Positions 5,401 to 6,558 of a stretch of 6,558 bases of DNA are shown here, piece by piece (position 1 is the stretch's first letter; every line of letters starts with the position of its first letter). The translations under genes and the position numbers were made by a program. The stretch is from contig JAUVLN010000123.1 of assembly GCA_030600725.1 (NCBI GenBank), positions 1-6,558 on the forward strand. The letters are read 5' to 3'. This stretch comes from Thermoplasmatota archaeon. Its GTDB lineage: Archaea; Thermoplasmatota; Penumbrarchaeia; Penumbrarchaeales; Penumbrarchaeaceae. Below the pieces are notes generated by a model that saw only the letters and a program-made list of their open reading frames with translations, ran no database searches and was not told the origin of the DNA.

Positions 5401-6100
5401 AGATGGCATTCCCGACCTGTTCGAGGAGAGGTATACCTTCCTTGACAGGCTGGACCCCACGGATGCGGGCAAGGACGAGGACGGGGATGGTTTCTCCAAC
5501 CTGGAGGAGTACCTGGCGGATACGGACCCCCTGGACCGGAACAAGCATCCGCTGGTCGCATCCTCGGATGACGGAAGCTCGACCGGCCTTCTGATATTGC
5601 TTATCGTCGTTGTGGCCGTGGTCCTGATAGGGATCATCTTCCTGGTGATGCTTCTGCTCAAGAAACCCGCGCCGGTCGCCCGGCAGATGATGTACGGGGC
5701 AGAGAACCAGCTTCCGCCCGGGGCTTATCCACAGGGTCAGTTCCCGCCCGCCCCGGCTCAGGTGGGCGTACTTCCAACATACAGGACGCAGGAACTGCCC
5801 CCGGCTCCCGTGGAGGAGCCCCCGAAGGAGGAGGATTACCTCGCCGGATTCATGGAGGAGGCGAAGAAGGAACTGGATGCATCATACGAGCAGCCGGAGG
5901 AGGGCAATATCTGGGTTCCACCGGAACAGGCGGAGGCATCACACGATACGGTCGCTGACCTTTTCGACGACGACGAGCCCACAGGTGAGGAGATGCCGCC
6001 GCAACCGCCCGCCCCCGAGGCGGCCACCCCTCAGGCACAGCCTCCGGTTCAGGAAGTTCCGACACCGCCGCCCGTTCCCCCGCAGCCTCCGTCGGAGTGA
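2435..6100 (+). CDS. Giant cadherin-like/PKD surface protein, type I membrane topology with cytoplasmic tail
   Basis: The 1221-aa product is predicted to be secreted and anchored by a single C-terminal helix. Residues 1-22 are a signal peptide (MRKAYLLSLLLVAMFLA, cleavage after ISA). Residues 108-250 resemble a PPC beta-sandwich (DDYSNATPIDDGDSI, then DDQDFYLVNL). Residues 255-431 look like a second, more divergent copy. Four cadherin-like repeats follow at about 432-549, 550-660, 661-780 and 781-890, ending in VNDD, KNDEP, VNDRP and TNDPP. Repeats 2 and 3 share a PTNED turn. Residues 891-975 form a PKD domain (FRWNFGDLSP, NHTYAVQGTYKVTLIAVDG). Residues 984-1034 hold two calcium-loop motifs, DTDGDGIPDLFE and DEDGDGFSNLEE, of TSP3/dockerin type. 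Residues 1052-1075 are the membrane helix, followed by KK. The 146-residue tail is acidic and Pro-rich, with 16 prolines in the last 34 residues. About 19 N-x-S/T sequons lie in the ectodomain and none in the tail. Adhesion or cell-envelope function is inferred; no enzymatic motif was seen. Confidence 0.93.
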   Translation: MRKAYLLSLLLVAMFLAQPISAMPIGANGDSVDETITDDVAIVEENLDELILKRGGGDVPYYDLNDLVDIGAATKQVIPMETFNGLEDLYNLNRNSMPLDRMPTRADSWKDENDDYSNATPIDDGDSIENNVTSHIIGTSVYYDDQDFYLVNLTVDGANNTVDRLNITIFSNDSVKESTHLIVECFGRDYLLRQYISVDFQVTGGLFGNTSYIDVLPEGMSGVNMELPYYIKVYSFNDTRINYTLDVDLIPTARTEWNGFFQSGTFTNKTNLPPRLSSIHSSQDYFDWYDLTPYITESGLDMARGDTFEMSMNVQMATEVRDPQLGYAGPGLWGQQFLTASIMFVYFIFYNYTAERLDIYNLGGDIPYASLLFGANAKTVAVGVSEQISDAYIGVSPLQLWIFNNNGYVGTETDAHIKYNITNIFANLIPPNDLPTFDLEIPDFQFEEDTGPLVNATDLNLYFSDPQPEHDADLRFEVEGAGNNPSQLTLDIAGDGQMTISVTDKHWFGQGEYRIKCFDWGRDWKPNNGDEIAVYSNWFDIYVTSVNDDAYISKVDLPTGGTQTNDHRPVFMSLAQGSTLQTKKIYGIDDDEEDQGKIVYMHNSTSSRFTLNTYGQFTFRPTNEDVGHLWVNVTIDDGHTPSPDDFCILHFQITNKNDEPTISQVEWKDKAITREVNDDTTEIVFRNVDEGTLINLTLTASDPDIEIGQIDCLSWLSDNNLWEMAKHPYDPQRAYLTYTPTNEDSLIGEVSTYITVMDAQGEASSDLRITLMVENVNDRPVILTVNDEVPVEGEVYLNTGNGKNGFEDEPFVLTVVANDIDYRDELSFSINTAEFQRTKDIYNDFKMNFTIIPPQEMTGNHTLIVTVMDKLGAKTTVKVLYQIVGTNDPPETPNIRYDDFVRLMIDTPIDFEAIDNGDPDGEELTFRWNFGDLSPIVEGKNVNHTYAVQGTYKVTLIAVDGAGAEASKEIHITIYEPEEIIDPDLDTDGDGIPDLFEERYTFLDRLDPTDAGKDEDGDGFSNLEEYLADTDPLDRNKHPLVASSDDGSSTGLLILLIVVVAVVLIGIIFLVMLLLKKPAPVARQMMYGAENQLPPGAYPQGQFPPAPAQVGVLPTYRTQELPPAPVEEPPKEEDYLAGFMEEAKKELDASYEQPEEGNIWVPPEQAEASHDTVADLFDDDEPTGEEMPPQPPAPEAATPQAQPPVQEVPTPPPVPPQPPSE

Positions 6101-6107
6101 CCCACTG

Positions 6108-6136
6108 AAAAATACGTCCGTGGTTGAGGCCACGGG
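6108..6136. terminator. Hairpin between convergent genes, probable terminator for cdc6
   Basis: CCGTGG (6118-6123) and CCACGG (6130-6135) form a 6-bp GC-rich stem with a 6-nt loop, extendable by a T-G wobble. Read on the minus strand, the hairpin is followed within a few bases by TTTTT (complement of 6108-6112), the classic order for a terminator of the cdc6 transcript. On the plus strand there is no T run after the stem, so it is less convincing for the surface-protein gene. Confidence 0.5.
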
Positions 6137-6151
6137 GATATTATCGGTTGC

Positions 6152-6558
6152 TCAGACGAAGAGCATCCTCTCGAGATAGTCTATTAGCTCCGTTACAGGG
6201 ACGTCCTGGATCGTGATAAGCGTGGTGTTTCCCACGGTGCCCTTCCCCGACCGTTTTGCGGTGAATATCCCGAAGGCGTCCAGCTCCTTCATGTACTGCC
6301 AGAACTGGGTATGGCCTAGCCCTTTTCTGTTGAGGCTCTCGCAGATGGCCTTGTACTCATCCTCGAGCTCACCGGTGGAACAGTAGGCTGTCCTGCGAAG
6401 GAGCCTTGCTGCGGCGAGAAGCATGATCTGTTCGTGCACGTTGATCTGCTGTATGGTCTCCTCGAACACGAATGGCTTCACATCCGCCTTGGCAAACCTG
6501 GCGTGCTCGGGGGAGACCGTGTCTGCCCCCTTCTCCTCCGCGACCATTCCGGATTTCT
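6152..6558 (-). CDS. cdc6: Orc1/Cdc6 replication initiator, C-terminal part only
   Basis: This is the 3' end of an archaeal origin-binding AAA+ initiator that recognises origin DNA and recruits the MCM helicase. The reading frame is open to the window edge (K-S-G before the internal Met at 6547), so the ATPase domain lies outside and the Met at 6547 is not the start. Visible from that Met (131 aa): the end of the AAA+ lid, with a basic/acidic helix and GADTVSPEHARFAKADV, which matches the sensor-2-side lid pattern of the family. The C-terminal winged-helix domain follows: HEQIMLLAAARLL, then CSTGELEDEYKAICESL, the recognition-helix region HTQFWQYMKELDAFGIF, and a wing, SGKGTVGNTTLITI. It ends with VTELIDYLERMLFV. 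It is convergent with the surface-protein gene, 51 bp apart. Assignment rests on C-terminal features only but fits well; another winged-helix protein is a less likely alternative. Confidence 0.85.
   Translation of the reverse strand, partial: KSGMVAEEKGADTVSPEHARFAKADVKPFVFEETIQQINVHEQIMLLAAARLLRRTAYCSTGELEDEYKAICESLNRKGLGHTQFWQYMKELDAFGIFTAKRSGKGTVGNTTLITIQDVPVTELIDYLERMLFV

Noticed and set aside
5021..5548. Minus-strand open frames opposite the surface-protein gene
   Set aside because: The plus-strand frame has continuous recognisable domains (cadherin-like, PKD, calcium loops). The opposite frames show no domain, ribosome binding site or promoter.
6152..6558. Replication origin near cdc6
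   Set aside because: Archaeal origins usually lie upstream of orc1/cdc6, and only its 3' end is present here. I saw no repeated origin-recognition-box-like motifs in the window.

Overview
This 6.6 kb window looks archaeal and most likely comes from a member of the Thermoplasmatota. It carries a 20S proteasome alpha subunit with no bacterial-type neighbours, the C-terminal end of an Orc1/Cdc6 replication initiator, and a small protein resembling a Thermoplasmatota-associated family of unknown function (DUF6015, by recollection). It also has archaeal-style TATA-like boxes, GGAGG-type ribosome binding sites and a very large secreted, sequon-rich surface protein. The phylum assignment is an inference and was not checked by search.

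Layout. Positions 42-1624 on the minus strand hold a two-gene unit. The first gene encodes a 191-residue protein of unknown function with a SHOCT-like N-terminal helical motif. The second is psmA, whose start overlaps the upstream stop (TGATG). PsmA is about 100 residues longer than classical archaeal alpha subunits because it has a Lys-rich linker and a C-terminal helix-hairpin-helix (HhH) domain. Positions 1625-1823 are a divergent promoter region with TATA-like boxes for both directions and a perfect 12-bp palindrome. Positions 1824-2243 on the plus strand encode a 139-residue DUF6015-like protein. Positions 2244-2434 are an intergenic region containing a palindromic TATA-like element and an 8-bp hairpin just ahead of the next ribosome binding site.

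Positions 2435-6100 on the plus strand encode a 1221-residue type I membrane protein. In order it has a signal peptide, two PPC-like beta-sandwich regions, four cadherin-like repeats ending in NDxP-type motifs, a PKD domain, a calcium-binding DxDGDG stalk, one transmembrane helix, and a 146-residue acidic, proline-rich cytoplasmic tail. Positions 6101-6151 hold a hairpin between convergent genes. Positions 6152-6558 on the minus strand are the 3' part of an orc1/cdc6 gene that runs off the window.

How the genes relate. Only the minus-strand pair looks like an operon, and this ties the SHOCT-like protein to proteasome expression. The surface protein, the DUF6015-like gene and the initiator appear to be separate transcription units. 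I saw no mobile element, CRISPR array, tRNA or rRNA. The two most unusual items are the HhH-fused proteasome alpha subunit, which also has a changed gate motif (YDQ instead of YDR), and the cadherin-like membrane protein with a long cytoplasmic tail.
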